In this document: in pieces, positions 45,535 through 58,139 of the stretch
How positions within the stretch are numbered: position 1 is the first letter of the stretch
How the letters are laid out: each line of letters begins with the position of its first letter
Assembly: GCA_907165275.2 (NCBI GenBank)
Contig: OU015653.1
Location: 14,414,001 to 14,478,000 of the forward strand
DNA from: Zygaena filipendulae
Lineage: Eukaryota > Arthropoda > Insecta > Lepidoptera > Zygaenidae
DNA length: 64,000 nucleotides
Direction: 5' to 3'
Notes under the pieces: generated by a model
Told to the model about the DNA's origin: nothing
Database searches by the model: none
What the model saw: only the letters and a program-made list of their open reading frames with translations
Position numbers and translations under genes: made by a program

Positions 45535-47150
45535 GAGAGACAAACATTATTAGCAATAGACGCATAGAGCATGTTTACGAATGTGTATGTACGAGGCCAA
45601 GGAACATGGTTCTAACTGTGGTGCCTCTGCCCTCACAGGAAATAAGCACAACGGTGTCATTCTAGACTTTTATTTTATTTTGGAAATAGTATTTAAAATA
45701 TTAGATAAGGTTTTGGTGTCCGTCATGACTAAAGAGCTAACCATGCACATTGAGATGTTTTTTATAACACTTCTAACATCATGATTAGGAAACTTGTCGA
45801 TATTTTAACACTGTTTGACACTGAATACAAGTTACATTAGGTAATGCAGAAATACTTAAACCTTTTATTCCGATTTCCGATAAACTATTACAGTTTTTAA
45901 AAGAAGCCGACTCTAAGCCTCGAAATGTCTCCACTAGCGGAGAATTGTCGTTAAAAACAACTCAGAGTTATTTATTTTATTTAAGCGTCGTCTGTAACAT
46001 CTTAAGTGAGTTATATATGAGAGAACCTCGACTGGGTATTGATCGGATATCGTCTGGAATCGTAATCTATTGTGCAAATCACGGAGACCAGCAATACAAC
46101 TTCATTAGTTTGTTCCAGTTGTAAATCTCAATCAGACCTCGCTAAAGCTAATGCTAAACATTATTATTTCCGTTACAATTGTTTTATTAACCAAGACCGG
46201 AGTAAAAATAATGTGCGTTGAGGAAATTGAGTGTGTTCTCTCATACATATCTGTAACCTCTTTTTTCGAATTTTCTTTTCCATTTTTCATTTTCTATCGA
46301 TCTAAGAGCTAGCGACAAAAACTTAACTTGACAACGTACAAGGGAAATATTATATGCTTACAATGTTAGTATTATTTTAAATTAAACAAATGCTCGACTG
46401 GCAGAAGTCTGTGATCGATGTCTGAAAAAGTTGAGGTTGAGGATCAAAAATGCTCCTGGAGCTCCAACAGACAAGGGGTTAAGAATGTAAGAGTGCACTT
46501 CAACCAAAAAATTAAGCTACTGAACGATTTAAATAATAAAATAAAAAGACCAATATAAAATAAAAGTGTCTACCATTTTAAAGCTACGTTGACGTGCTGC
46601 CAATAAAAGTTTAGGTATCATGCTTACTGGGCGATAAACTCGATCTTTTGTAAGTAGGTACATGTTCATCTTAAGTGTAAACAAGCATAAGTTAAGCAAG
46701 TAAGTACGACTTATACAATAGAATAAGTAGGTCACAACACAAACAAACATATGCCCCAACAACAGAACTGATGTTAACTCGGTAATATGTAATTCAACGA
46801 AGCATTGAGACAATCGTTTGACGTCAGGTGGAATTTAAGGCCATGCCTCTTCGGAGGGCGGGACCTGAGTTGACATCGTGTCTTCAGCGCCCTTACTGTG
46901 AGTTTAACTGTTCCATAGCAGATGCGTAAACATGAAAAATACTTATATTTAACAACTTTATTCGTGTGGTAGTTTGATTTTTCAAACAAAGATTTCGCTG
47001 ATAATGAAACTGAATTTTGAAAAAAAAAAGCCTTTTTAGTATTGCATTGTGCTTGCTTTATTTTTTTTCTTTTTTTTTGTACTTGTATTAAATACAATAA
47101 TTCCGGAAAGAACTCCAAAGAAGCCTAATTTACACTTATTACTTTATTAT
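45535..47150. other. AT-rich non-coding interval
   Basis: Frames of 67-114 codons on either strand show no recognisable protein, and no repeats are defined. A 9-T run and lysine-rich shadow frames occur near 47060. Confidence 0.3.
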
Positions 47151-47154
47151 ACTC

Positions 47155-47310
47155 ATAACTTATTTATACTTATAACACCAGCTAATTAGCAGTGAAAGTC
47201 CCATCCAAATTTGTCTAACCGTTTCGGAGATTCAATCACGTGAATTTCGGAATTCCCGCAGGAAATCCGAACTTCTTTTATACAAACCTGGTCCTGACAA
47301 AAATTTTCAC
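47155..47310 (-). mobile_element. Helitron-like body fragment, minus orientation
   Basis: Matches 30985-31135 (ACACCAGCTAATTAGCAGTG, then CGTTTCGGAGATTC, then ACAAACCTGGTCCTGACAA). The terminal hairpin is missing. Confidence 0.5.
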
Positions 47311-47828
47311 AAAAAAAAAGAATTATCTGGTTTGGTGCAGTGGTTAAATATATGAGATATATGAATTAAATTGAAAATTAAATTATTAGCGAGTCTCCTG
47401 CTGTTTAAATTACAGTTAATAGGTATTTTCTGCATTATTTTGATACTAAAATATAATCCAATTTTGAAAATTAGAAGATCACTAGGTACAGCCAATGAAA
47501 ATAGAAGCGATTATAAACATAGAGATGTTAATTTCGATTATTTTCATCACAAATACCGATGGTCGGGGCTCATTCCCGACCCAATTTCACACGAGCTGCC
47601 TTGTAATTACAACTTTATTGTATGCTCGGAGCTCCTTAGGTGGAAAACATGCCTTACCTACGGTACGTCCGCGTGTGTGCGCGGATCGTCTCCGAGGTAT
47701 TCTGTTGGATGTAATTAAAATATGCTCCGGTGAAGCTGATTGATTGAATCTCTTGGAGTTTCTGATAGTGATGATTGCTTTAAAGGGCTGACCGGTTTTC
47801 TAGTGGACAGTGCTGTGAGGTATTCTAC

Positions 47829-48056
47829 TTCCTACTAATATTATAAACGCGAAAGTTTGTAAGAATGGATGGATGGATGGATGGATGGATGGATGGATGT
47901 TTGTTACTCTTTCACGCAAAAACTGCTGAATGGATTTAAATGAAACTTTAAAATAATATAGCTTATACATCAGAGTTACACATAGGGTACTTATTATCCC
48001 GGAATTCCCGCGGGAATTCTGTAATTAACGCGGGTGAAACCGCGGGGCACAACTAG
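47829..48056 (+). mobile_element. Full Helitron-like element with GGAT microsatellite
   Basis: Starts TTCCTACTAATATTATAAACG and ends ACGCGGGTGAAACCGCGGGG-CACAACTAG^T. Near its 5' end the GGAT motif is expanded to about eight tandem units (47868-47899), against two or three in the sister copy at 35667. Confidence 0.7.
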
Positions 48057-48612
48057 TGTGTTATATAAAGCTGTAAGTGTATAAAAGAGAAACAGAGAGT
48101 GAGCAAGTTAACAAATAATATCAAGTGTCAAGCTAGTATTAGTATTAAAGAGATTTCATGGCGGACGATTTTTGAATAAGTTCAACCTTACACTGCAAAT
48201 TAAGTTTCTTAATAAAAATAATAATACACAATAAATTGAACCTAAATTTAAGATCAATAAATGAATAATAATAATGAATTAAAATATTTTTTTATGTAAA
48301 ATAAAGAAAAAATATTAATCGATCAGTTACATAGTACATCGTATTATAGAAAAAGACTATCTACGTTATATTGTCCAAATAACCTTAGCCATTAACGTCA
48401 GTTAGTAATATAACAGATAATATGTAATATATTAACTTCAAAGACATTTTATATAGTAACTTACTATCGCAACTATTGAAATGGATGGATTTGAATGAAA
48501 CTCAGTAGGTATATTGTAGCTTATCAAAAATTACAATCCCTTAGGTACTCAGTTGCAACGTTGTTTCGTTGCAGCATGTAAGAAGGTGAAACACTTTCGC
48601 ATTTTTAATACC

Positions 48613-48835
48613 ATAATATCTGGGCGACCGAGCTTCGCTCGTTGTTATAACTTCTCCAGGAAAATATTGCTTATAGCGCCATCTGTTGTTAAGTAGAAGA
48701 GCAGTACCAAACACTCATTCTTCACTGTTTGAAAACACAGACAAAACGACGTTTTCTAAAAATGAAACCTAGCTAGATCGATTAATCGCCCCCGAAACCC
48801 CTGCATACTAAAATTCATGAAAATTGTTGGAGAAT
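48613..48835 (-). repeat. Lepidopteran dispersed repeat with GAGCGAAGCTC hairpin, copy 2
   Basis: Inverted and more complete copy of 39499-39704. TAATATCTGGGCGACCGAGC leads through the hairpin, TTCTCCAGGAAAATATTGC (absent from copy 1), and the CGATTAATCGCCCCCGAAAC block. Confidence 0.65.
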
Positions 48836-49167
48836 TTTCAGAGATTCAGATTATATACAAGAATAATTGCTCGTTTAAAGGTAGTAGACTAGTTACTTCC
48901 CGCGGGAATCTCCAAATACGAGTACATTATGTCTTATTCAAATCATGTATCATGTGTGTAAAATTTCATGATAATCGATTGAGTAGTGAGGCGTGAAATG
49001 TAACAGAGAGAGTAGGTATCTTTCGTATTTATAATATTAGTATTGATTTTTGAAGATCGTTACCCTTAAACACATTATATGCCAACAAATAATTTTGGAA
49101 TAGGGAAATTTGAATCTTTAGTCGAGCAATAGAGAACTGAATGAAACTATATCACTACATATTATAA

Positions 49168-49365
49168 AACAAAGTCGCTTCCCGCTGTCTGTCCCTATGT
49201 ACGATTAGATCTTTAAAACTACGCAACGGAATTTTCATGCGGTTTTTATCAATAGAGTAAGGTTTATATCTATATTTTATCCTTTTCATGAGGAAGGTTT
49301 ATATTTATATTTTATCCTGGAATTACCGCGGGAACTCCAAAATTACCGCGGGCGGGGACAGCTAG
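49168..49365 (+). mobile_element. Helitron-like element, variant 5' part
   Basis: The start TATTATAAAACAAAGTCGC resembles the repeat interrupted by the LINE at 15.6 kb. It ends TACCGCGGGCGGGGACAGCTAG^T. A 30-bp stretch (AAGGTTTATATYTATATTTTATCC) is duplicated inside, at about 49259 and 49286. Confidence 0.6.
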
Positions 49366-49766
49366 TTTAAATTTAAATTTTACTGATTAAACTTACAATA
49401 AATAACCAATATAAAAAAAATGTAAAAAAGATGGAACAAACAAGTAGAAAAACGCACAGTTAATATAATATTATATGAATGTGGATGGTAGGTAAAGGTA
49501 TAAATAAGAAGCCACGTCGCTTTATGGCCCGTGTTCCGCTTCTCCACCAACACAGTCCGGGATATTGTTGACGTTTCTCGCGAAATGTGTCGTCTGCTAT
49601 ATATAAACAGCTAATGTATGTAATTGTGTCTTGCTGTGAGTTGATATCTATGCTATGTTAAACGACGGGTACGGTAAACGGTTGTAATTCGGAGTAATTT
49701 GGCTTACCTTTGAAGGTAAGCAAACACAAGGTAGGTAATTTTATCGATTTGAAATCCGAAACTACA

Positions 49767-50005
49767 ATGTATAGTAATAGTAGATTATACACCAAGGGGA
49801 TAAAGCACTGTTTTATGTCACGGGCGCTACATTGAATCCTGAACATAACGAAGGACTGCAAATTTAACTCCCGAGCGCAGCGAGGGTGTTATAAGTTAAT
49901 TCCCGACCAAAGGGAGGGAATTAAGATTGAGTCCTGAGTGCAGTGAGGGATTCAAGCGCCCAAGAAAAAAACAGTTTTATCCCTGTGGTGTATACTCTAC
50001 TTTTC
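49767..50005. repeat. Foldback element with about 40-bp arms
   Basis: GTAGATTATACACCAAGGGGATAAAGC on the left pairs with the reversed right arm GTAGAGTATACACCACAGGGATAAAACTG. The interior has several 'GAGYGCAGYGAGGG' hairpin halves (49872, 49938). Same architecture as the element at 31860. Hairpins continue to about 50300 (GGGTTATAATG/CATTATAACCC at 50256-50287). Confidence 0.55.
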
Positions 50006-50449
50006 TCACATAATGCGAGACAATAAAAAACCAGGCTTAGTAGATCCTATATAGCCACTTCTTTCAGCTGGCGTGGCCTACTCGATTTGACAAACAAATG
50101 AAGTTCGTCTCACTGCGAATCTAGTGGGCCACGGCTTCGGTCTTCGAAAATCGAGTTGGCCGCGCCCGCTGAGAACACATTCTGTTTAGCGAAATGAGAC
50201 GTTATGGACATAGCAATAAGAATTATGAAAGTGAAAATCACATTATTGACCAGCGGGTTATAATGAAATTCAATAGAACATTATAACCCGGCTAAAGCCA
50301 AGAGATATAATGTCTTGCTTTCGGTAAGGTTTATATGACATATAATTCGGCATTGTCGAGCATGTGGTGTGAAAAAAATATTTCACCCCGGTTGAATTTT
50401 GAAGAACTCTTTCTTATCCATGTACCATATTTTAAGCTTTTCGATAACA

Positions 50450-50681
50450 TTAAGTACTTCACCCGCGTTATTTTTTGAGTTCCCGTGGGAATTTCGGGAT
50501 GCAAATTACCCTATGTCACTCAGATCTACCGTAGCATCTTCTGCTTCCTTCAGTGAAAGAATTATCGAAATCGGTTCAATAGATAAAAATATTACTTTAT
50601 GACGTTGTAGGGTGCTACAACGTCCGAAATCCACAAACTCACAATCTCACAAACTTTACATCTTTATAATATTAGTATTGA
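50450..50681 (-). mobile_element. Helitron-like element, minus orientation
   Basis: On plus it has TTCACCCGCGTTATTTTTTG, GAGTTCCCGTGGGAATTTC and AATCGGTTCAATAGA, and closes with TTTATAATATTAGTATTG, the reversed 5' end. The CTAG end is lost. Confidence 0.55.
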
Positions 50682-50819
50682 ATAAAATATTGATTTCCTG
50701 GTAGCATCGATAGTTGGTGAATAATAAAGAGTTATTCACATCAGTAAATTAGTAGTTGTTTCTATTATTAATTACTCGAACGAAGTCAAAGAGACGATGA
50801 ACTAAATCATAAACTTATC

Positions 50820-51015
50820 AAGCCAACATTATGAACTCCACATCACGCGCAGTTCCGTGCAAATTGAAGCAATTGCCTGCCGCGGGGGAAATTGCTCAAT
50901 ATCCTGAACAGCAACCACCTCGTGGCTGGAGCGGGCACCGAACCATGGAACTAGTGTGTCGATTAGCACATGGCTGGTGTATTTAATGCCAGCAACCATA
51001 AATCACGTTGCCGAG
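50820..51015. other. Non-repetitive mixed-composition patch
   Basis: About 190 bp of balanced base composition without transposon motifs or ORF (for example ATTGCCTGCCGCGGGGGAAA near 50874). Possible regulatory DNA. This is an impression from composition only. Confidence 0.2.
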
Positions 51016-51079
51016 CCTTGAATTGGTCCATTTTTTGCGTACTGCTCAAAGTTAATCGAGGTGAAAACATAGATATACA

Positions 51080-51272
51080 TCTATACTAATATTATATAAA
51101 GAGGTAAATTTTGTGAGTCTGTAAGGTTGTAAGGGTAATCTCTGGATCTACTGAACCGATATTGAAAATTCTTTTACTTATAGGAAGCTACAGTGAGTCC
51201 GAGTGACATGGATCCCGGAATTGTCACTGGAACTGTGTAATTACCGCGGAAGAAACCGCGGGGGACAGCTAG
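51080..51272 (+). mobile_element. Full Helitron-like element, 193 bp
   Basis: A^TCTATACTAATATTATATAAAG at the start, ATCTACTGAACCGATATTG in the body and ACCGCGGAAGAAACCGCGGG-GGACAGCTAG^T at the end. It belongs with the 20127 and 28059 sub-type. Confidence 0.7.
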
Positions 51273-53220
51273 TACTATATAATAAACATGTAGCAAATTC
51301 AAATATTACAAATAGTTTATATACAATACTAATTCAACCCATGAAGAAATCTTAATATGACCTATAATTCCCCCAAATATTAGATAATAGATATTCTTTT
51401 GTTTTTTATAAAGGATTTTTTTTTTCCAAGAATCAACCAAAATATTTCTTTTTAATTTTACACGCAGATTGAGTAACTAATGGATGTTACAAAGTAATGA
51501 CATACTAGGGTTTTATGAATGCGTTTGTGTTAATTTGTCACTCCACAACCTATCAGTACCAACCACCGACTAAAGTTGATTTAGATCTTTAATCAAAACA
51601 TGTCTATGGTGTTGTGATGTACCTAACTCTACAATTTCCGAGTATCCTGGTATTTGGCAGTTAGCACGTCTGCCGGCGACACCGCAGGAGACTGTAAATA
51701 CACTTGATAGATGCACACACGACGACCGCTCCAAACCGTAGGATGTATTGATTGATCAAAAGGATTTTGTTTGAACGAGCACCAACTCTCCCGTGACTGG
51801 ATCCAAAGTGTTTCTACCTGCTGAATTCTGCTGGTCTCCTGTCTCTCGGTTTTGAACAGTTTCATTCTAGCTCTACACGTGTAGGAAATGGAAACTCTGT
51901 TAATATAGTGCATCCCATCCGAACCCACCAAAGCTGTTTGGCAAGTTCTCACTAACCACAAGTATCAGAAATGTTGCAGAGGTATTACCAAAAAACAATA
52001 CGTAATTTAAGTTTGGTCGCCCGACTGTATGGGGGATGTGAAGTTGTTCACACATGAAATGAGTGAAATGAATACACTTTATTATATAGGTACCAACATA
52101 TTTATGTTTGAAGCTTAGGGAGTGACGACTCATTTTAAATTTCATTTCAATTTTAATCTTTACATTTGTGCCTACTGTTTTATGTGAGCAGATGGAAATT
52201 TTCAATCTATCAAAGAATATTAAGTAGGTACTACATCCGGCTAGAGAAGAGGAACGGCAAAAGTGCATTCTTATTAATTAGTTTTTTAATGGAACGGCAG
52301 AGATTAAAGTGCACCCGACAACGTAAAAGGGATTACTCCCGAATACGAATTGAAATCGCCGACCGCTCGCAGACTAATATCGAGTGCTTCAATTGATTAA
52401 ACTTCGAAATTAATAACTTCCCTTTCAATTTTGGAGACTTAAAATTATGAAATTTTCGCTACATTTATTTCCCGACCGATATGTAAGTTTTCTTATTTTA
52501 ACCACCCTCTCAATTTAATTAGAAGAGTTTCTCTTCGTTGAATTTATTGTTTTAAACAAACGAATCACTCAACAATAATACGAATCCGACCTCGATCGAT
52601 CAAGTCCTTTAAAAAACGTACTAATAAAGAGGCATTTCAAAAGCCTATCAAGACATGAACGACGAATTTTCTAAATTTATTAAAATTGATTGTATTTGTC
52701 ATCCTTTCATCCTTCAACCCTAAAAATTTCTTTCAGGTACTTAAGTATTTTCACTGTAAAAACACAGTATAATTAATAGCAATACGTGTACTAAGTTATT
52801 CAAGATATAAAACCATTTGAGTTGCAATTTTCTATACATTATCATAGATATCACAGTTAAACCCACAAAACAATTACGTGAACATACATTTTGCTTAATT
52901 ATTAGACGATAGAGAGAGTGTACTGTAGCCTGTACTCTAGTGTAATTCTGTGATTGCATTTGCTACGTTTCAAGGGAATATTGTCTTTACGAACCACCTT
53001 TTATCGCCTATAGTTGCTCGACTGACTCCGAATGCACAGTGACTGTATGCGATACAATGAAAGCTTAATTGCTGAATGCAATAATGCATCCATGCGCTGT
53101 GCCGTAATGCATCCATGGTAACAGAGCAACGAGTAAATGTACTCGGAATGTGCGATTGATCATTCTAGTATCATCGTCTCATGTAGGTTTAGTACTGAGT
53201 ACATTCGATATTCGTCTTTC
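51273..53220. other. Non-coding interval without recognised gene
   Basis: Frames of 110 and 122 codons on the minus strand (51629-51961, 51900-52268) overlap in different frames and resemble nothing I know. Composition at 51620-51960 is less AT-rich, so a decayed gene or exon there is not excluded. Confidence 0.3.
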
Positions 53221-53224
53221 ATTA

Positions 53225-53410
53225 TGCTTACCGCTATAGGAAATTGGAATGGCATACGGGAGTCTGATCCTCCAGAAATACAATTTGGACCTCTTCGAGG
53301 CTAACGTGAATGGGTATTTAATTGGTAGATGTATAACACCTCAGTCCATGTGTTCGCTTACCATCAGGCGAGATTATGGACATATATCTTACTCATCGGT
53401 AAAAAAAAGC
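53225..53410 (+). repeat. Lepidoptera-type LINE 3' remnant
   Basis: ACACCTCAGTCCATGTG followed by GCTTACCATCAGGCGAGATTATG and a short A-run resembles the frequent 'CTTACCATCAGGTG...' 3' ends of CR1-like repeats in moths. It is diverged and non-coding. The match is from memory. Confidence 0.4.
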
Positions 53411-54406
53411 TTGATGGCTTCCTAACTTTTTGTTTGTGGTTTTGATTTGTACGCGGCAACACTTAGTGGTACCTATTCTAGAAATACTTTGTAAATTTCT
53501 AATAAATAGTATCGGTCCCCACGCCAAACTTAAAGTACTATAAAAATATTCGTTTATTTCTTATGACTATGGTAAATAAATAACAGAATAAAAAAAAACA
53601 ATACTTACAGATTATCAGCAAATTAAATACTTCTTCATCAACTTCAACAAAAATTCCTATCCAAACCACTAAAAGTTTCTGAAAGGTTATTTTTCGCCTA
53701 GATTATTATCAAAATTACAACATTATGTAACGAGTAGGTGCATAATTGAACCAATTGAACGCTGCTTCTACAAAATTTACACCTCAATAGTCAACAATCA
53801 ACGTTAGATAGAGGCCAAGCAACGTTGCATTCGAATACCTATTTATGCACCAATTGGTAGCCGACTGGCGTATCACACTCTGGAAGTCTACACAAACGGT
53901 CTTGCCTCGGTCGTCCTGGGTTCCTGGTACACTGGAGATCGGTGAGGAGGAATTTAGTTTGAGCTTCGTTCCCGTCTCTACAATACACAGCCATCATCTT
54001 GTCTTACAATAAATTAGAATGTCAATATATTAAATCATAAATATTTGGCTAGATGAGCACTTATTTTTCTTTCGTACAGTATCAATACCTATTTTTCTTA
54101 AATCTCTCCTTTCTATAATGATACAAGTAAAGTTTTCCCCACCGATATAAGGGTTGTAAGGACAACGCTATCGCTAGTGAGTAGAACAATAAATATTATA
54201 TAATGGTCTTATATATATATATATATTTTAAATCATATTTATTTTACAGGACCTTTATAAAGTCAAGTCAGTCCTATGGTATACACTTAATATGAAGTAA
54301 AAAAAAAAACAAATACATTAATAATTATATTCTCATTTAACCCCTGCAATGTGCTTAGTTGGTACCTAATCCAGGTCATCACAATATTATGATCTTTAAC
54401 TTAAAC

Positions 54407-54768
54407 TGTAGTGTTGTTTCTGTTTGTTCCCATACGTAATGGTACTTGACGGTACTTGGTATGTGGAGTTGGTACAACGGGGTGATCTGTGGCACGACGC
54501 TCCGGAATAACTTCAGGAAAGCTTGGAGAAGCCACTTGGCAAGGCATTAGATGCTCCAATACCGGATATTACCGGGCCGCAGCCACTCGCCATCCGCAGC
54601 CACTTCAGCACTAATTGGACGGGGCATGCCGACTTGTTTGCCCACGACCCATAGATACCAGTTGCCGCTTCGTGATACCTCCATGTTCAGCTTGCACTGA
54701 TTATTATTAATTGATTTGCTTCGATTTGATTTGTTATTGAAGTGAATAAAGAGTTCATTGTACCTACA
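54407..54768 (+). repeat. Candidate solo LTR, 362 bp
   Basis: Starts TGTAG and ends CTACA (5-bp inverted termini). It contains a GC-rich middle part and AATAAA at 54745-54750, 18 bases before the end, as expected for R-U5 of an LTR. No matching target duplication was found (AAAC against TAAT), so it may be old. Confidence 0.4.
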
Positions 54769-54804
54769 TAATGCAAATTATAAAATTAGTAATACAAAAA
54801 AGGA

Positions 54805-54870
54805 AAGCACTACCTGTGCCCACGGCTTCACCCCCGTGACTTTCGGACTTACCGCAGAAACTCCTAATTT
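54805..54870 (-). mobile_element. Helitron-like 3' scrap, minus orientation
   Basis: CTGTGCCCACGGCTTCACCC and TTTCGGACTTACCGCAGAAAC are degraded forms of the reversed terminal region. Confidence 0.45.
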
Positions 54871-55020
54871 ACTATGACTAGTTGACATAGTTTTATCGCA
54901 ATCGAATGAACAATATGGCAGCGCATAAAAGAAAGACGAATAAACAAACAAATAAACCCACAAACATTAATTTTCATTTAATAGAGTCTAATAAATAAAA
55001 AAAAAATGTTTGTTGGTCCG

Positions 55021-55055
55021 TACCGTTCTCTAATAGTAATAATTAGAGAACGGTA
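55021..55055. repeat. Perfect 14-bp hairpin
   Basis: TACCGTTCTCTAAT and ATTAGAGAACGGTA are separated by 7 nt. No T-run follows and there is no gene next to it; it could be a minimal MITE end or a cruciform site. Confidence 0.45.
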
Positions 55056-55276
55056 TCGTGCTGTGTGACTGACACAACGTACAGTTCAGGCCGATGAGAC
55101 CAAAAACTTGGAGTATTTTAAAATGATATTAAAAAAAAACACAGATGAAAAATCGAGAACTTCCTCGTTAAAGAAACACCTCGCTTATTTTGTTTTGCTT
55201 AATTTAGGAACAAAAAACAATATTATTATTTTAGTAAATAAGTAGATAACTAGGTAGGTAAGTCAAAATGCTTTAA

Positions 55277-55513
55277 CCGCCGCACTCAGAGTCGACTTTA
55301 ATGGTTACTTAGTTAAGTATAGATTTTTAGAATAAAACTGCCGCAATCAGACAAGTTTAATAAATTTATGTTAATTGGCATTTAACTAATTAAGTTACAT
55401 CTCATTAAATGCCAATTAACATTAATTTACTGAACGTCTCTGATTGCGGCAATTTTGTTTTAAAAATCTATACTTAACTAAGTAATCATTAAAGTTGACT
55501 CTGAGTGCGGCGG
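55277..55513 (+). mobile_element. 237-bp near-palindromic MITE, copy 2
   Basis: Same sequence and orientation as the copy at 45295, with CCGCCGCACTC termini. TAA flanks both sides (55274-55276, 55514-55516). High similarity to copies 1 and 3 suggests recent amplification. Confidence 0.8.
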
Positions 55514-55934
55514 TAAATTTGATTAAATTTTAAAGTGGCGGAGATTGAGATTAGCCTTATATAAGGTTTTCGAAATATTTTCTTTGAAATATTATCCGCG
55601 AAGCAAATCACAACCGATTTCATTAATCTTCCTCTAGTATATTAATTTTGTATTGTCAGTAAAAGAATAAGCTAGGTACCGTCGCGTTCAGAAGTCTTAT
55701 TACCAGACTGTAAAAAACAATGCAATCGATCTAGAGCGATCAAGTTTTATTATACTACAACATAAAAGTGGAGAACAGACATAAAGTGCAGTCTAGCCAT
55801 GTCGGAGCGCTCCATCTTGGCGGTCACAGCTGCGGTGCCACCATGAGCTGTGGCATCTCACTATTTCCCAGACAGTCTATTTAAGAGATTTGAGTAGAGT
55901 ATTTCGAGATTGTATTTATCTATTTAAACTTCAT

Positions 55935-56020
55935 GCATATCAAGGTACACAAGGCGGACTTAATGCCACAGTGGCGTTCTCTGCCAGTCAACCTTCAAAT
56001 AGTACAGAGAGCTCACTTGG
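55935..56020 (+). repeat. LINE-tail relic related to 2005-2062
   Basis: ACACAAGGCGGACTTAATGC, then TGGCGTTCTCTGCCAGTCAA is the 'GGCGGACTTAATGCC...ATTCTCTACCAGTCAACC' motif of lepidopteran LINE ends. The 60-codon frame through it is not a gene. A CA/TA-rich microsatellite follows (56080-56130). Confidence 0.45.
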
Positions 56021-56289
56021 CGGTGCGTTTGCAATCTTATTATACATACGTACACATAATATATCTAGATGAATAAATACTCATACACACACACATATAC
56101 ATAAATACATACAAACATATACACAACACTAGAAACACATTGAACATAAATAAATATATAATATAATACCTACACAGTACATATCATGTCCGGGGTAAAT
56201 GCACCTATTGCCGAGAGATTTCTCAAGAAAAGTATCACCGAGGTAATCAGAAAAACACATTTATTTATTCTTACATGTTATAAGAGATA

Positions 56290-56515
56290 CATATACTATA
56301 CTATACTATATACTACACTCCTCCGTTGCGACTGTCTGTCTGTCAGTCAGTCTGTTTATCTGTTTGCGGTAAACTCAAAACTACTGAACGGATTTTCATG
56401 ATGTTTTCACCAATAGATAGAGTGATTCATGGGGAAGGTTCATATGTATAATTTATCCTGGAATTCCCGCGGGAACTCCGGAACTCACGCGAGTGACACC
56501 GCGGGGCGCAGCTAG
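56290..56515 (+). mobile_element. Helitron-like element
   Basis: CTCCTCCGTTGCGAC and repeated CTGT units, GCGGTAAACTCAAAACTACT, CCTGGAATTCCCGCGGGAAC and a final CGCGAGTGACACCGCGGGGC-GCAGCTAG^T. It is close to the repeat split by the LINE at 15.6/19.5 kb. Confidence 0.65.
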
Positions 56516-56552
56516 TATTATATAGATAATATGTTTTATGTACTAATGTATA

Positions 56553-56640
56553 GCATCAATCATATTTGCTTGGTTTTACGATACAAGCATAAATAGCTTA
56601 ATATGGGAGCAATAGAGTAGATCTGTTTATTGTATGGTAA
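56553..56640 (+). mobile_element. 5'-truncated SINE copy
   Basis: TTGCTTGGTTTTACGATACAAGC through AGAGTAGATCTGTTTATTGT matches the 3' half of the SINE at 27464. The tRNA-like head is missing. Confidence 0.6.
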
Positions 56641-57770
56641 TGTGTCATTATTGTTGTTTTGAAGAAAGAAGTCTATTGCGTTGCATGACTTCTTTCTATT
56701 ATTCGGTATTTATTTCCCACAATTAGAGATAAACCTGGGTGCAGTGTTCCCAAAAAACTTGCAGGATGCACCAACAGTCGTCTGGCATCTAGCTAACTGG
56801 AGGTATAATATATCCTCTTAAGATATAAGTCCCACGTTGCTATGTTAACAATAATGGGAGTTGTAAGCAAATGCGCATAGTTCCCCTATCCGTCTACTAT
56901 TAAAGTAATGTGGCATACTCGAGAAGACTTCGCCGGTAAATGGGGAAGTTTATAAGCGTTCCGTTTACATATTCAAAGGTTTGAACAGTCCTCTCGAGAC
57001 TGCCGTTAACGTGAGACGAGTTGCGGGTGATTATTGTAATAATTGCATTAGCGATCGCGTCTTTGTCTCGAGCACGAGTACTTGTATCCGAGAGGCTACG
57101 CTTGTTAACTACATTTGGAAAACGTGTCGCTTATGATCCGATAAAGCCGTTTATAACTGTCGAAAATTTTCACACCCACACCCGTGTGACCCGTTAAAAT
57201 CAAATCAAGTATTTATATCGAAATATTTTTATTTAAGTTCTTATTCCTATACGGAGTGTTGCATATTTATATCCTACGTGTTTTTGTTTTTTTAGGTGAT
57301 CTCACAATATTTGGTGATTACAAATATTTATTTTTACTGATGAGGACGAAACGAGGACTTATATATAGGAATTCGCTTATCAATGTTTAAAATCTATATC
57401 TTTATAATGTACAAGTATTACTATGGGCTTATACCAAAAAGCTTTCTTATACGGATCGTGATATCAAAATTTCTCCCAACATCCCATACAGACTCCATTG
57501 CGGGTGATCTGTCTGGATCAGATATGGATTAAGATAGATTAACTTGCTTTCCATTGAAGAACAATTTTGCAAAGCGAGACCTATTATTATAACTCCAATA
57601 GATAAACTATTCAGCACCGTCTCTACAGTGTCTTCGAGTATTTGGGTTGGATTATTTCTACCGTTAAATTGAATTTAAATAGGACGAGATAAACTTGAAG
57701 AAAACAAAACAACAGCCAAAAGTACTTTGTAAACGTTCTCACAATGGGCTTGTCAACCAAATTTTAATGT

Positions 57771-57838
57771 TTAGTCCGTCTTGTAGATTAAAAAAAAATA
57801 TTGGACACGTATTTTTTCATTTCTTCATTATTAAGCCC
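57771..57838 (+). mobile_element. Single arm of the TTAGTCC-type MITE
   Basis: TTAGTCCGTCTTGTAGATTA, a run of A, then TATTGGACACGTATTTTTTC is the reverse complement of the right arm at about 63200-63254. The other arm is not found nearby. Confidence 0.55.
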
Positions 57839-57903
57839 GCTCCACATGTTTGATACGTATATTTACCAAAGTTACTGAACGTTTTAGTGTAAATCCTAGG
57901 ATA

Positions 57904-58118
57904 TCCTACTAATATTATAAATGTGAAAGTGTGGATGTTTGGATGTTTAGATGTTTGGATGTTTGTTACTCGATCACGCAAAAACGCCCGAACGGATTTG
58001 GATGAAATTTGGCATGCACGTTGTCAGGGGTACAGAGAAGGACATAGGGTACTTTTGATCCCGGAATTCCTGCGGGAACTCCAAAATTACCGCGGGTGAA
58101 ACCGCGGGGCACAGCTAG
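57904..58118 (+). mobile_element. Full Helitron-like element, 215 bp
   Basis: A^TCCTACTAATATTATAAATG, GGATGTTTGGATGTTT repeats, ATTTGGCATGCACGTTGTC and TACCGCGGGTGAAACCGCGG-GGCACAGCTAG^T. This is the best-preserved copy and can serve as the reference for the family here. Confidence 0.75.
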
Positions 58119-58139
58119 TATTATATAATTCAATCCTTA

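Noticed and set aside
46774..47118. 114-codon minus-strand frame
   Set aside because: Lysine- and phenylalanine-rich from A/T runs; no exon context or family match.
51629..52268. Two overlapping minus-strand frames as a receptor-like gene
   Set aside because: They are in different frames with no recognisable motif; a decayed exon cannot be excluded but is not supported.
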